From Hominiventricola aquisgranensis (GTDB taxonomy: Bacteria > Bacillota > Clostridia > Lachnospirales > Lachnospiraceae): DNA of 64,000 nt. The stretch lies in contig NZ_JBBMFC010000008.1 in the NCBI RefSeq assembly GCF_040096225.1, positions 1 to 64,000 on the forward strand, given 5' to 3'. Made by a program: the position numbers and the translations under genes. Below, in pieces: positions 16,344 to 24,582 of the stretch (the stretch's first letter is position 1; the number at the start of each line of letters is the position of its first letter). The notes beneath the pieces were generated by a model. The model had not been told where the DNA came from, ran no database searches, and was given only the letters and a program-made list of their open reading frames with translations.

Positions 16344-16565
16344 TCACCCCCTGTTAGCCAACACCCTGAATCCCCGTGCCTTAAATCCTCTGGTCAGTTT
16401 CTTCAGCTGCGACATGCTCTCACATTTATCACAACGCAGCTCCGCATAATCCTCCTTCTCAATCGCGTAGATTCCGAACGGTACCTGCTCACTGGCCACC
16501 TTCAGCAGCCCCTGGTACTCCTGTCGGCTCATTCTGTAAACGTTTTTGCCCACTGCCACCTGCAT
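16344..16565 (-). CDS. Hypothetical protein nested at portal gene end
   Basis: 73 residues from ATG at 16565, preceded by GGAGGTGAAGGAA. It overlaps the 3' end of the portal gene by 77 nt in another frame. Contains YRMSRQEYQGLLKVASEQVPFGIYA and a CDKC pair. Clear ribosome site supports expression; function unknown. Confidence 0.55.
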   Translation of the reverse strand: MQVAVGKNVYRMSRQEYQGLLKVASEQVPFGIYAIEKEDYAELRCDKCESMSQLKKLTRGFKARGFRVLANRG

Positions 16566-18075
16566 TTCCTTCACCTCCCAGATTGACGCCAAAAATACCA
16601 GCAGCCATATTGACTCCTGGTTCTTCTACTTTCGCTATCCCCTGCTCCGCTTTCAGGCGAGCTATTTCTTCCTGTTTCCACTCATCATCTCTGGAATCTC
16701 CGTACAGCTCTTCCACCTGTGCTTCCACGCTCATCAGAGCCACACCCGGCCGTGCCTTTGCCAGTGTCTCCACCTGGCTTTCAAAGGATGGGTTCGCATA
16801 TTCTCCAAACGGGATATCCACCTTGACCTCTTCCACCGGCCTCTTCATCAGGATGTTATAAGCATTCAGTGCCGCACTGACCACTTCCGGAAGTGTCTCC
16901 TGAAGAGCCTCCACGATTGCATTTCTGGTATAAAGTGTGGTCTTCTCTTTTTCCCTCTGGGCTTCAGCATTGTCCAGCTTCTTCGTGTCGATACCAAGAG
17001 TACTGGGACTGATGATCCCCTGCAGGCACAGATCCAAAGCTGTAATGTAAGATGCCAAATAACTCTCATGGGGGATATCTGGCTGGTCTGTCTGGACTTT
17101 ATTCTCTGCTTTTTCGGACATATCATTGTCCCCGGCAAAGTATCTGCAGTCAAATGGGTTAGGCTTAAGGATCTGCCCTGTCTGCGGATCTTTCGGCACC
17201 AAGCACTCAGGGATGTATGTTTTTGCTCTTCCGGCTCGGAGAGCATCCATCCACTGTGAAAAAACCTCATCAAACGCATCAAAACTGTCCAGTTTTCCGT
17301 CAAAGATAGAACCGCCGCGTCCCTCATACTTTGCTGATTCATACACCATGATTGGCACAGCCAGGATCGCATTCTTGTCAAATGTATAATCCTTCAGATT
17401 CTTTGTTACTTCCAAGCTACTCAGATCTACCTGCTGTTCTCCTCTGTACAGTTCATTCGTAATATAGCCGTAGCCATAGCATTCGTTCAGCACATACCGC
17501 TGTCCCCTGATATCATATGGTGTCTTAAAAATGACTTTCTGAGCTCGATCATGTTGCCGGATGATCTCCACTCGCTCTCCCGGGTACCATTCCAAGATCG
17601 GATACTCACTCACCTCGGTATCGATCGTCACTTTAAAAGCACCATCACCGATATACAGCACTTCCTTCAGCGCCTTTTCTATCTTCTTCCGGAATTTATT
17701 TTTCTTTTCGATTTCTGACCAGATCTGACCCTGCTTTTCATTATCAAAATCAAAATCATTCATATCGACCAGAGTAATTGCTGTCAGTGTCCGCACCATC
17801 AGTCCTGGCAGACCAGTATGAATCTTTCGCATCTCCATTCCCGGTGTAGACCTGCTGGCCCAGAATTTGTATTTATCCGCATATTCAAGAAGATTTCCGT
17901 ACAACTGCTCCAGCTCGTTGCTGTCTCCACGGTACCAGATCCGATCTCTGATCGCATGAGTCTCAAAGTCCATCATTTCAGTGATCTGTATATTATACGG
18001 ACTTGCCGGCTGAATCTGTAGCCAGCTTCTTACTCCTCTTCGTATATTGTCATTCATCTTTTCTAACCACCTCAT
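16489..18075 (-). CDS. Phage portal protein (SPP1 gp6-like)
   Basis: 528 residues, start overlapping the terminase stop by 4 nt. Typical SPP1-type portal: N-terminal helical region, central stretch with YIGDGAFKVTIDTEVSEYPILEWYPGERVE, then a long helix-rich wing (SPSTLGIDTKKLDNAEAQREKEKTTLYTRNAIVEALQ). C-terminus Gly/Pro rich. It forms the dodecameric ring at one capsid vertex through which the terminase pumps DNA. Confidence 0.88.
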   Translation of the reverse strand: MRWLEKMNDNIRRGVRSWLQIQPASPYNIQITEMMDFETHAIRDRIWYRGDSNELEQLYGNLLEYADKYKFWASRSTPGMEMRKIHTGLPGLMVRTLTAITLVDMNDFDFDNEKQGQIWSEIEKKNKFRKKIEKALKEVLYIGDGAFKVTIDTEVSEYPILEWYPGERVEIIRQHDRAQKVIFKTPYDIRGQRYVLNECYGYGYITNELYRGEQQVDLSSLEVTKNLKDYTFDKNAILAVPIMVYESAKYEGRGGSIFDGKLDSFDAFDEVFSQWMDALRAGRAKTYIPECLVPKDPQTGQILKPNPFDCRYFAGDNDMSEKAENKVQTDQPDIPHESYLASYITALDLCLQGIISPSTLGIDTKKLDNAEAQREKEKTTLYTRNAIVEALQETLPEVVSAALNAYNILMKRPVEEVKVDIPFGEYANPSFESQVETLAKARPGVALMSVEAQVEELYGDSRDDEWKQEEIARLKAEQGIAKVEEPGVNMAAGIFGVNLGGEGNAGGSGQKRLQNEPTGVPGAAEGGQ

Positions 18076-19436
18076 TTCTCTTCCTCCTCAAATCCGATCA
18101 GGTTACGGTACGGAATCCATCCATACTGGTTCGCATTGATCGTATGGTCGTTCCGATCCTCAGGCTCATCCTTGTCCTCTTTCCAGCTATACTTATCAAG
18201 CTCAGCCAGATGCTCTGGACACTCGTCTACCACCAGATAACAGCCTTGCTGGATCCAGCCAAGCTGTAGCTTGATACGATCGATAATCTCCAGCTTTTTA
18301 TAAGCATCCCAGAAGTTATACATGCAGCCTTTCAACCGCTTATACTTTTTCAGCTCTGTGATCGTAGCCTGATCCGCATTGTCCACGTAGACATCCTTGG
18401 CAAAGCCCCATGTCTTTCTGCACTGCTCCAGAAATGCTACCAGCTTCACTGCTGTATCACTTGGGGCGATGGGAACATCCAGATCTGCATTGTTATATAC
18501 CTTTTCCGCCAATGTGATCAGGCGCCGGTCTGTTGTGATTCCCTGAAAGAGCATTGAGATCGTATCTGGTGACTTACTGGAATAGGCCGTATCTACTCCA
18601 CAAGTAAACTTCTTCCAGCGGATTCGACCAGCTCTCACTTCTGCCTGCACCCATGCGGATGTCACTACCTGCTTCTTCCGGTCAAAGTTTGGAAACACCA
18701 GACCAGTTGCCTTACCCCGCAGCCCCAGGATCTTATCCTTCCAGATTTTTGTACCCTTCGGTGTGTTCTGGATGATCCGCTGCTTCTTTTCTTCCGGAAG
18801 GCCGGCATTATCGTCAAAAGAAAAGAACCAATGCACCCAGCTGGGCTTTGGTTCCTCTTTCAACTCATCTTTAATTTCCTGCGGAGTCTCCGACTCCCAC
18901 TCTGGAAGCGGTCTGCTGCAGTTAATATATTCTTTGTACACATCCAGGCTTGGATCATCCGGATTCAGAGTCGCCATCAGGTAATCGCACCGCATGGACG
19001 CCTCACGGACAAAATCAATATCTGCAGTGTTGATCTCATCAATATACAGGCATCCATACTGACCGCCCAGAGCGTCTTTCCATTTCCGCTTATTGCCATA
19101 GCCAACTACGAAAATGATCTTGTCGCCGCCGGATGTATGGAACAGGATATGTGGCATCTTGTATTCTCCGGATCCGTTGCCCTTATATTCCACTAAGATT
19201 CCAAAATCATCCAGGATTCCCAGATCCTTGTTGATGATGTTCTTCTCCGCTGCTCCAGTATCATCTGCTGCCAGAATATGCAGCTTCTTTGGACTCTCAG
19301 CCACCTTGAGCATAAACTTGAACAGCCCTACTGTTGTCTTTCCGGCCGCCGTCGTGCCTTCCAGGAACTCTGCCGGAGCATCACATTGAAGAAAGGCTTT
19401 GTACTTGTCTGACAGTACCAGACGTTCAGCGCTCAC
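18072..19436 (-). CDS. Terminase large subunit
   Basis: 454 residues. ATPase part: Walker A GTTAAGKT (27-34), Walker B CLYIDE with acidic pair near 133-134. Nuclease part: GVDTAYSS (about 280), YVDNAD (about 345) and NDHTINANQY near 430, the acidic residues of an RNase H-like packaging nuclease. PBSX-type large subunit length. It starts with the last base of the small-subunit stop and drives headful or cohesive-end packaging. Confidence 0.93.
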   Translation of the reverse strand: MSAERLVLSDKYKAFLQCDAPAEFLEGTTAAGKTTVGLFKFMLKVAESPKKLHILAADDTGAAEKNIINKDLGILDDFGILVEYKGNGSGEYKMPHILFHTSGGDKIIFVVGYGNKRKWKDALGGQYGCLYIDEINTADIDFVREASMRCDYLMATLNPDDPSLDVYKEYINCSRPLPEWESETPQEIKDELKEEPKPSWVHWFFSFDDNAGLPEEKKQRIIQNTPKGTKIWKDKILGLRGKATGLVFPNFDRKKQVVTSAWVQAEVRAGRIRWKKFTCGVDTAYSSKSPDTISMLFQGITTDRRLITLAEKVYNNADLDVPIAPSDTAVKLVAFLEQCRKTWGFAKDVYVDNADQATITELKKYKRLKGCMYNFWDAYKKLEIIDRIKLQLGWIQQGCYLVVDECPEHLAELDKYSWKEDKDEPEDRNDHTINANQYGWIPYRNLIGFEEEEK

Positions 19437-19894
19437 TAGCCACCACCTCGCATCTGCTGCAGGATGTCGTCCAGCTTAGCCTTCTCATCATCCAGGCCGG
19501 AGACCTCAACCTTCTCCGTAAACAGTGAATATCTTTTTCCTAACAGTTCCGCTGCTTTCAGCCGATCTCTGGCACCTACCTGTTTCTCGACGATTCTGGC
19601 TTCACTGCAGCCATCCCCGATTCCTTCAACAACCACTGTTTCCTCTCTGATTTCACCTCTCAACACCGCCGTCAGATGCTCCATGACCTCTTGCACATTA
19701 GCAACCCTCTTTGACTGCAGTTCTTCCAGTCGTTCGTTGATGTACTGCTGAATCCGAGTATTTCCGAGTAACTTTCTGGCCGCTGCATCTGCGGAGCTGT
19801 TCTTCTTGCAGTTCGGATACGCTGCACGGTAAGCCCGGGTGGCATTTAGATCGATCAGGTACTCATCCGCAAATATCTTCTGTTTTTCAGTCAT
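19436..19894 (-). CDS. Terminase small subunit
   Basis: 152 residues of Terminase_2 type: MTEKQKIFADEYLIDLNATRAYRAAYPNCK (helix-turn-helix), ARKLLGNTRIQQYINERLEEL, and ARDRLKAAELLGKRYSLF. It recognises the packaging site and recruits the large subunit. GTGAGGTGA lies before ATG 19894, right behind the hicAB terminator. Confidence 0.9.
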   Translation of the reverse strand: MTEKQKIFADEYLIDLNATRAYRAAYPNCKKNSSADAAARKLLGNTRIQQYINERLEELQSKRVANVQEVMEHLTAVLRGEIREETVVVEGIGDGCSEARIVEKQVGARDRLKAAELLGKRYSLFTEKVEVSGLDDEKAKLDDILQQMRGGG

Positions 19895-19930
19895 CCAGGC
19901 TCACCTCACTTTCATTTTAGGACAGAAAAA

Positions 19931-19952
19931 GAGCCACCCGAGTGGGTGACTC
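19931..19952 (-). terminator. Intrinsic terminator of hicAB
   Basis: Minus strand: GAGTCACCC-ACTC-GGGTGGCTC followed by TTTTTC. It separates the toxin-antitoxin unit from the packaging operon. Confidence 0.7.
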
Positions 19953-19971
19953 TCTTAACACAACAAAATAA

Positions 19972-20373
19972 TTATCCCTTTGCGCCTCTCATTCCTAATA
20001 AGTTACTTAAAGCATCTTGTAAAATCCGTGAATAATTAACACCTATTTTATCAGCCTCCACGCTCATCCAATAGGGAATTGTACAATTTTTCTTTACAGC
20101 TTTGTTATCATTCTTTTTTCGATACTCTGAGAAATCAATATCTACCAATGTTACAATATCATCTTTTTCTGGTTCAATTTTTTTACTATACGGTTTCGGA
20201 ATCTCCTTTCCATCATCTTGCATATCAATCCCCATTAAACCTATGGCGTCTCTTGCCATTTCCATTGAATCCGCGATAGTTTCGCCCTGAGTTCCTGTAT
20301 CGAAATCCGGGATTCGTACGTAATACCACCCATCCTCAGTTTTTGAAATAAAGACTGGGTATGCTCCTTTCAT
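19972..20373 (-). CDS. hicB: HicB-type antitoxin
   Basis: 133 residues from ATG 20373 (AAGGAGG upstream). N-terminal degraded RNase H-like fold: KGAYPVFISKTEDGWYYVRIPDFDTGTQGETIADSMEMARDAIGL. A C-terminal DNA-binding part has SVEADKIGVNYSRILQDAL, a ribbon-helix-helix-like segment. Binds and neutralises HicA and represses its own promoter. The order hicA-hicB matches the usual order. Encoded inside a prophage, it could act in maintenance or superinfection defence. Confidence 0.85.
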   Translation of the reverse strand: MKGAYPVFISKTEDGWYYVRIPDFDTGTQGETIADSMEMARDAIGLMGIDMQDDGKEIPKPYSKKIEPEKDDIVTLVDIDFSEYRKKNDNKAVKKNCTIPYWMSVEADKIGVNYSRILQDALSNLLGMRGAKG

Positions 20374-20450
20374 TTTAGTTTCCTCCTTATTTGTTTGGCT
20401 CAAATCTATATTCTAATCTATGAGATATATAAAAATAAAGAATAGGGCAC

Positions 20451-20470
20451 TGGGGTTTATTTCAACCCCA
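20451..20470 (-). promoter_or_regulatory. Hairpin overlapping hicA stop
   Basis: TGGGGTT-(6)-AACCCCA perfect 7-bp stem covering the hicA stop codon. May modulate toxin to antitoxin ratio or act as a weak terminator. Confidence 0.4.
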
Positions 20471-20630
20471 GCCTTTTGATAATGTCTTGTGCAAGACGCT
20501 CATTGATTTCTGAATGTCTTGGAATAGGTTCAACTTTTGAACCATCCGTATAGAGATCATGGCTCGCACCATTTCTCTTCAAAAACCACCCGTTCTGCTC
20601 AAGACGTTTCACTAAGTCCCGTCTTTTCAT
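20457..20630 (-). CDS. hicA: HicA mRNA interferase toxin
   Basis: 57 residues, too short for many gene callers. It begins MKRRDLVKRLEQNGWFLKRNG, then SHDLYTDGSKVEPIPRHSEINERLAQDIIKRLGLK. The double-stranded RNA-binding-like fold with the conserved Gly-x-Trp and catalytic His (here in ASHDLY) marks HicA. It is an mRNA interferase held by HicB encoded 83 nt downstream. GAGG lies 8 nt before the ATG. A GGGGTT hairpin overlaps the stop codon. Confidence 0.88.
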   Translation of the reverse strand: MKRRDLVKRLEQNGWFLKRNGASHDLYTDGSKVEPIPRHSEINERLAQDIIKRLGLK

Positions 20631-20674
20631 GCTAATACCTCATTTTCGAAATATTATCTTCGAGTTACGTCTAT

Positions 20675-20728
20675 ATTATACGTATAATATGCGTATTTGT
20701 CAATAACTTTATACGTATTTTATGCGTA
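20675..20728 (-). promoter_or_regulatory. hicAB promoter with twin operators
   Basis: Minus strand TTGACA (20698-20703), 17-nt spacer, TATAAT (20675-20680): a consensus sigma-A promoter. Two 20-bp near-identical boxes, TTATACGTATAATATGCGTA (20676-20695) and TTATACGTATTTTATGCGTA (20709-20728), overlap the -10/spacer and lie upstream of -35, 33 bp apart. Probable HicB operators. Confidence 0.75.
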
Positions 20729-20740
20729 TTTTCATAACAA

Positions 20741-20766
20741 AACATCCTGCATTTCTACAGGATGTT
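20741..20766 (-). terminator. Terminator between early and late regions
   Basis: AACATCCTG-(8)-CAGGATGTT perfect 9-bp stem; T-rich on the minus strand (TTTTGTT). Ends the early transcript before the hicAB promoter. Confidence 0.7.
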
Positions 20767-20935
20767 TCAAAAAATGTGATGTAGGTAAGTAACAGTCTTC
20801 GCATCTACATGCCGGCGTACTGTCTCAGCCAAATCACCGCCGAAGCTCTGACACCTCAGCGGCGGATGATATGGGAAAAGATTAAATCATGCAACGCATC
20901 TGCAGTGATTTCAGTCTATACTATAGCATACGAAA

Positions 20936-20962
20936 ACCGGACAAACCGGACAAATCGGACAA
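20936..20962. repeat. Three tandem 9-bp repeats
   Basis: ACCGGACAA, ACCGGACAA, ATCGGACAA in direct tandem, 4 bp beyond the stop of the ArpU-like gene. Could be a protein-binding site (packaging start or late promoter region). The surrounding 20767-20935 holds no gene that I can support. Confidence 0.5.
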
Positions 20963-20966
20963 ACTT

Positions 20967-21392
20967 TCAATTTTCATCAAAAAATCTCTGGTATTCTTTC
21001 CGAACACCTTCCTCCGTTGCCTTCCGTCCCATCTTCATAGCTACCTGACGCCACGTCAGCCCCTCAAAGTCCCGGTATCTGATGATCCGCTGCATCCTCA
21101 CCGGAATCGTGTTAAGCCAGGCTTCCACCTGGCTCTTGATCTGTGCTGCAGCTGCTTTCCGCTCTTCCAGGATCAGCTCCTCCCGGTCAAGCTGTCCCGG
21201 ATTCTCCAGTACGGAGTGGGCGATGCCCGCAACCTTAAAGCTCTTCGCGGCAAAAGGGAAGTCGCGCATGGACCCCTTCACAGCATCGACCACCACCGTC
21301 TTCCGGTTCTTGCGAAGCTGCCGGATCTGCTCCTCTGTCTCCTTCACCGCTTCGCAGGCATCTATGTATTGTTTGAGTATATCCTTGTCCAT
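20967..21392 (-). CDS. ArpU/sigma-like late transcription regulator
   Basis: 141 residues from ATG 21392 (GGGAGG upstream). N-terminal coiled coil (YIDACEAVKETEEQIRQLRKNRK). The C-terminal IPVRMQRIIRYRDFEGLTWRQVAMKMG has the region-4 helix-turn-helix of phage late activators of the ArpU/RinA group. It is the last gene of the early block, the standard place for the protein that turns on packaging and structural genes. Confidence 0.68.
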   Translation of the reverse strand: MDKDILKQYIDACEAVKETEEQIRQLRKNRKTVVVDAVKGSMRDFPFAAKSFKVAGIAHSVLENPGQLDREELILEERKAAAAQIKSQVEAWLNTIPVRMQRIIRYRDFEGLTWRQVAMKMGRKATEEGVRKEYQRFFDEN

Positions 21393-21417
21393 TGCTACCG
21401 CCTCCCTGTCATTATTG

Positions 21418-21819
21418 TTACTGTCTGTATGGTTTCGGCAAAGGCATCCAGGCATTCACAACTACCCCTACCGATGCATAGCTTACGTCCTCATCACCCG
21501 GATAAAATGCCCCGCCGCCATCCTCACCAACTTCATATCTCCCGATATCTGGTAGGGAAAAATTGTCAAATGAGATCAAAATATAATCACCCGTTTCCGG
21601 AAGCCGTTCTGTAATTGGGATCCAGAACTGTTTCGCCTGCGTACATACCTCTCTATGTTTCGGATTAGGGTTATATCTTGAAATAGCGCTCTTACATGCC
21701 AGTACCCCTTCCTCATATGCCTCCTCACGTTTGCCATAGGCTCTACTATATCCGCGCCTTACTTTCTTCAACAATTTGCTCAAGTCATATTGGATTGCAT
21801 CATACTCTCTTTCTGTCAT
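21418..21819 (-). CDS. DUF551 domain protein
   Basis: 133 residues; the second half has the DUF551 signature FWIPITERLPETGDYILISF ... VVVNAWMPLPKPYR. N-terminal helical extension. Common in phage replication regions, function unknown. Stop-start overlap with the neighbour. Confidence 0.7.
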   Translation of the reverse strand: MTEREYDAIQYDLSKLLKKVRRGYSRAYGKREEAYEEGVLACKSAISRYNPNPKHREVCTQAKQFWIPITERLPETGDYILISFDNFSLPDIGRYEVGEDGGGAFYPGDEDVSYASVGVVVNAWMPLPKPYRQ

Positions 21820-22217
21820 TATCTCACCCTCACATCCTTGTCATTTTTTCTGATACTCAGATCAAGCCCACATTCCTGTCTCAGGATCTCGATCTGATCT
21901 TCCCAAGTGCAGTAATCTTCATCCAAGCATTCTGCCTGAAAGTTAAAATCATGGATAAACCGGTTCAGCCTGGTCTTGCCGAATCCGAATTTTTCATGAA
22001 GTGTATATGCTACCAGGATTGTAAACGTATCGATTACGTTGTATTTGATATTCATAATACACTCGTCCATGGCTGCTCTGCTGACGGCACATGGAAGACC
22101 AGTGATGTTCCGCATCTTCAGATCTGCTTCAAGTCCATCGATGCCTTTTGCCTTGGCAATCCGGAGGGCCTGCGCCATGCCCTCCATTCGTGCCTGCTCT
22201 TCTTTATTCCGTGACAT
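21819..22217 (-). CDS. Hypothetical early phage protein
   Basis: 132 residues from ATG 22217 (GGAGG 6 nt upstream). Helical; RMEGMAQALRIAKAKGIDGLEADLKMRNITGLP and TFTILVAYTLHEKFGFGKTRLNRFIHDF. It is seen in many Clostridial phages next to replication genes but has no known role. Overlaps the next gene by 14 nt. Confidence 0.6.
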   Translation of the reverse strand: MSRNKEEQARMEGMAQALRIAKAKGIDGLEADLKMRNITGLPCAVSRAAMDECIMNIKYNVIDTFTILVAYTLHEKFGFGKTRLNRFIHDFNFQAECLDEDYCTWEDQIEILRQECGLDLSIRKNDKDVRVR

Positions 22218-22602
22218 CTGTATCCTCCACATACCCGGCATAGTAACAGAACTCCCGGATCCATTCATCTGCACTGGCCTGGATCAGCTGCTCTGCTCTC
22301 ATACGCTTCTTTGCCTTTGCCAGATCTCTCTTCAGCTGTATCTTTTCATCATTCAGGCGCTCGAGTTCCATATCGATGTCCATAAGCCTCTTTTCCCATT
22401 CCTTCTCCATCGCCGTTATCAGATCCAGCCTATCGGTCTTCTTAAGTCTGGAGAGGTATTCCCTCACGCTCTTCTTTGTTGCTGCATCAATTCCCTGTTC
22501 CATCAGCCGGAACAGCTTCCTGACTTTTGCTTTGGATGCCGGCAGGAACTCCGCCAGATCCACGGTCATGAAACCGTTTGGTGTTTTAATCTTTACTTTC
22601 AT
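22204..22602 (-). CDS. Hypothetical coiled-coil phage protein
   Basis: 132 residues: short beta start (MKVKIKTPNGFMTVDLAEFLPA), then a long coiled coil (MEKEWEKRLMDIDMELERLNDEKIQLKRDLAKAKKRM). Co-transcribed with the SNF2 helicase (4-nt overlap). Unknown. Confidence 0.55.
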   Translation of the reverse strand: MKVKIKTPNGFMTVDLAEFLPASKAKVRKLFRLMEQGIDAATKKSVREYLSRLKKTDRLDLITAMEKEWEKRLMDIDMELERLNDEKIQLKRDLAKAKKRMRAEQLIQASADEWIREFCYYAGYVEDTDVTE

Positions 22603-23984
22603 GCTTTCCCCTCCTTGATCGCCCGGATTCTGGCTTTCAGGCTCTCCATCACCCAGTTCTGTACATCATCCTTCTGCTCCAAAGCATACATAACGTCCTC
22701 ATCCCGGGTACCCTTGCAGACCAGATGGTGGATGATCACCTTTTCCATCTGTCCCTGCCGGTGGAGACGCTTGTTTGCCTGGGTGTATAACTCATAGTTC
22801 CAGGTCAGGCCGAACCAGATCACATGGTTTCCTCCCTGCTGCAGGTTCAGGCCATAAGCACTGCTGGCCGGATGTGTCAGAAGAATATCGATCTTACGGT
22901 TGTTCCAGTCATCTTCATCCTGTGGGGTCTTCAACTCCCTGATCCGAAGCTTTGTCCCTTCCAGTGCCTTCAGGATCCGTTCCCTGTCATGCTTGTAGTT
23001 ATAAAAGACCAGTGCCGGTTTCCCCTGTAGGGATTCGATCAGTTCCAGGAATGCCTCGATCTTGCAGTTATGGATCTCATGTACCTGTCTGTCATCGTCA
23101 TACAGTGCCCCATTTGCAAGCTGCAGAAGTTTGTTGCTGAGTGCTGCAGCACTGGTCACGCTGATCTCTTCCTCGTCTTCCGGGATCTGAAGCACCATTT
23201 CCCTCTCCAGTTCCTGGTATGCTTTCAGGGCTTTCGGGTCAAGTACCACCGGAACCTCGTGATAGGTGATGTCTGGAAGTTGCAGATAATCCTCTGCCTT
23301 CATGCTGATGCAGATATCAGATATCCGGTTCAGGATCGCCTGATCAGTCCCTGGCTTGGCTTCGTAGCTGTACACCATGCCGTCAGCTCCGCGCTTGTCC
23401 GGCTGGAAGTATCTCTCCCGGAACTGGGTATATCTCTTTCCCAGACGCTCGCCGCCATCCAGCAGGAAGATCTGCGCCCATAAGTCATCCAGTCCGTTCG
23501 GTGACGGTGTACCCGTCAGCTCCACCATCCGGTCAATGTGACTCCCCATACTCGCCAGGGCTTTAAAGCGTTTTGCCTTATGGCTCTTAAAACTACTGGA
23601 CTCATCCACGACCACCATGTCGAACGGCCAGTCATTCTTGTAATAATCTACCAGCCACACCACATTCTCCCGGTTGATGATGTAGATGTCCGCCGGAGTG
23701 TTCAGTGCCCTGACCCTTTTCGTCTGGCTTCCCAGTACTGGGGACACCCGCAGCATCTTTGTGTGCTCCCACTTGTCCTTTTCTCTCGTCCAGGTTCCCT
23801 CAGCTACCTTCTTCGGCGCGATCACCAAGACCTTCCGGACAAGGAAGCGGTAATACTTCAGCTCCTTGATGGCCGTCAGTGTCGTGATCGTCTTTCCAAG
23901 ACCCATGTCCAGGAACAGCCCGATCTTCTTCACCCGGATGATCTGATCGATGCAGTGCTGCTGATATGCATGTGGCTTAAATAT
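22599..23984 (-). CDS. SNF2-type DEAD helicase
   Basis: 461 residues from ATG 23984 (GGAGG, 8-nt spacing). Superfamily 2 motifs: Q-like PHAYQQHCIDQII, Walker A GLFLDMGLGKTITTL, motif II VVVDESSSFK, motif III ELTGTPSPNG, and C-terminal motifs V-VI GLNLQQGGNHVIWFG and ANKRLHRQGQ. Phage version of a short SNF2 ATPase, probably remodelling DNA or replication forks. Its start overlaps the VRR-NUC gene. Confidence 0.88.
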   Translation of the reverse strand: MFKPHAYQQHCIDQIIRVKKIGLFLDMGLGKTITTLTAIKELKYYRFLVRKVLVIAPKKVAEGTWTREKDKWEHTKMLRVSPVLGSQTKRVRALNTPADIYIINRENVVWLVDYYKNDWPFDMVVVDESSSFKSHKAKRFKALASMGSHIDRMVELTGTPSPNGLDDLWAQIFLLDGGERLGKRYTQFRERYFQPDKRGADGMVYSYEAKPGTDQAILNRISDICISMKAEDYLQLPDITYHEVPVVLDPKALKAYQELEREMVLQIPEDEEEISVTSAAALSNKLLQLANGALYDDDRQVHEIHNCKIEAFLELIESLQGKPALVFYNYKHDRERILKALEGTKLRIRELKTPQDEDDWNNRKIDILLTHPASSAYGLNLQQGGNHVIWFGLTWNYELYTQANKRLHRQGQMEKVIIHHLVCKGTRDEDVMYALEQKDDVQNWVMESLKARIRAIKEGKA

Positions 23985-24318
23985 CATCCTGTTCGCCTCC
24001 CATCGGCTCATATTTCGTCCGGATCCGGGATGCCGCACCCAGATATCCATAGTCCTCGAAGAACTGGATCACACCGCTTATTCCTTTCACGACTTCCACC
24101 GTCTGGCCAAGTTCCCTGAGTCTTTTGATCTGGACTCTCTGCAGGCTGCTCAGTGTTCCCGTGTCTGTCTTCAGCTCTGCAAAAATGATCCTGCCTCCTG
24201 GTAGAAACACGATTCGGTCCGGCACCCCATTGTTTCCCGGGCTGACCCATTTATATGCCCGGCCGCCTGTGCCCTTCACACCATCCATTAAAATTTTCTC
24301 GATATCTTTTTCCCTCAC
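23977..24318 (-). CDS. VRR-NUC nuclease
   Basis: About 113 residues from GTG 24318 (AGGAG 10 nt upstream); a GTG at 24336 is the alternative. Contains the VRR-NUC core PGNNGVPDRIVFLPGGRIIFAELKT with the PD-(E)xK residues (D in PDR, E and K in ELK), followed by LSSLQRVQIKRLRELG. Structure-selective nuclease of Holliday-junction resolvase type, coupled to an SNF2 helicase as in many phages. Confidence 0.85.
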   Translation of the reverse strand: MREKDIEKILMDGVKGTGGRAYKWVSPGNNGVPDRIVFLPGGRIIFAELKTDTGTLSSLQRVQIKRLRELGQTVEVVKGISGVIQFFEDYGYLGAASRIRTKYEPMGGEQDDI

Positions 24319-24358
24319 TGCCGTTTCTCTCCTCACGTACGCGTATATACACCCTGTA

Positions 24359-24390
24359 TTAGGTGCGCTAGGTAATACACCTAATTACCT
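24359..24390. promoter_or_regulatory. Two overlapping, mutually exclusive dyads
   Basis: TTAGGTG (24359-24365) pairs with CACCTAA (24378-24384), and AGGTAAT (24370-24376) pairs with ATTACCT (24384-24390). Both cannot form at once. May be an operator or an RNA switch upstream of the VRR-NUC gene. Confidence 0.35.
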
Positions 24391-24424
24391 AATCTATTTA
24401 TTTTTTCACTCTATTAGAAATAAT

Positions 24425-24582
24425 GGCAACATAGGCAACATTTATAATAAAAGATTGATTTTTCAATGTTTTTCACGTTTCTGAAACCTGTTGCCAATGC
24501 CATTTTTCTGGAAACATCCGGCAACGGGGCATTTTGCCATGTTGCCTTTCTGTTGCCGATATTTTCTATACCTTTTGGCAAC
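24425..24582. repeat. Cluster of seven GGCAAC/GTTGCC motifs (possible origin iterons)
   Basis: Perfect copies at 24425, 24434, 24490, 24520, 24541, 24552 and 24577 in 158 bp, on both strands, spanning the end of the primase gene and the gap after it. Chance expectation is about 0.1 copies. A position beside the replicative primase/helicase suggests binding sites at a replication origin. Confidence 0.4.

Noticed and set aside
16156..16347. Alternative 63-codon frame overlapping the Cys-rich gene
   Set aside because: Different frame of the same region with a weaker composition; the Cys-rich frame with zinc-knuckle spacing is preferred.
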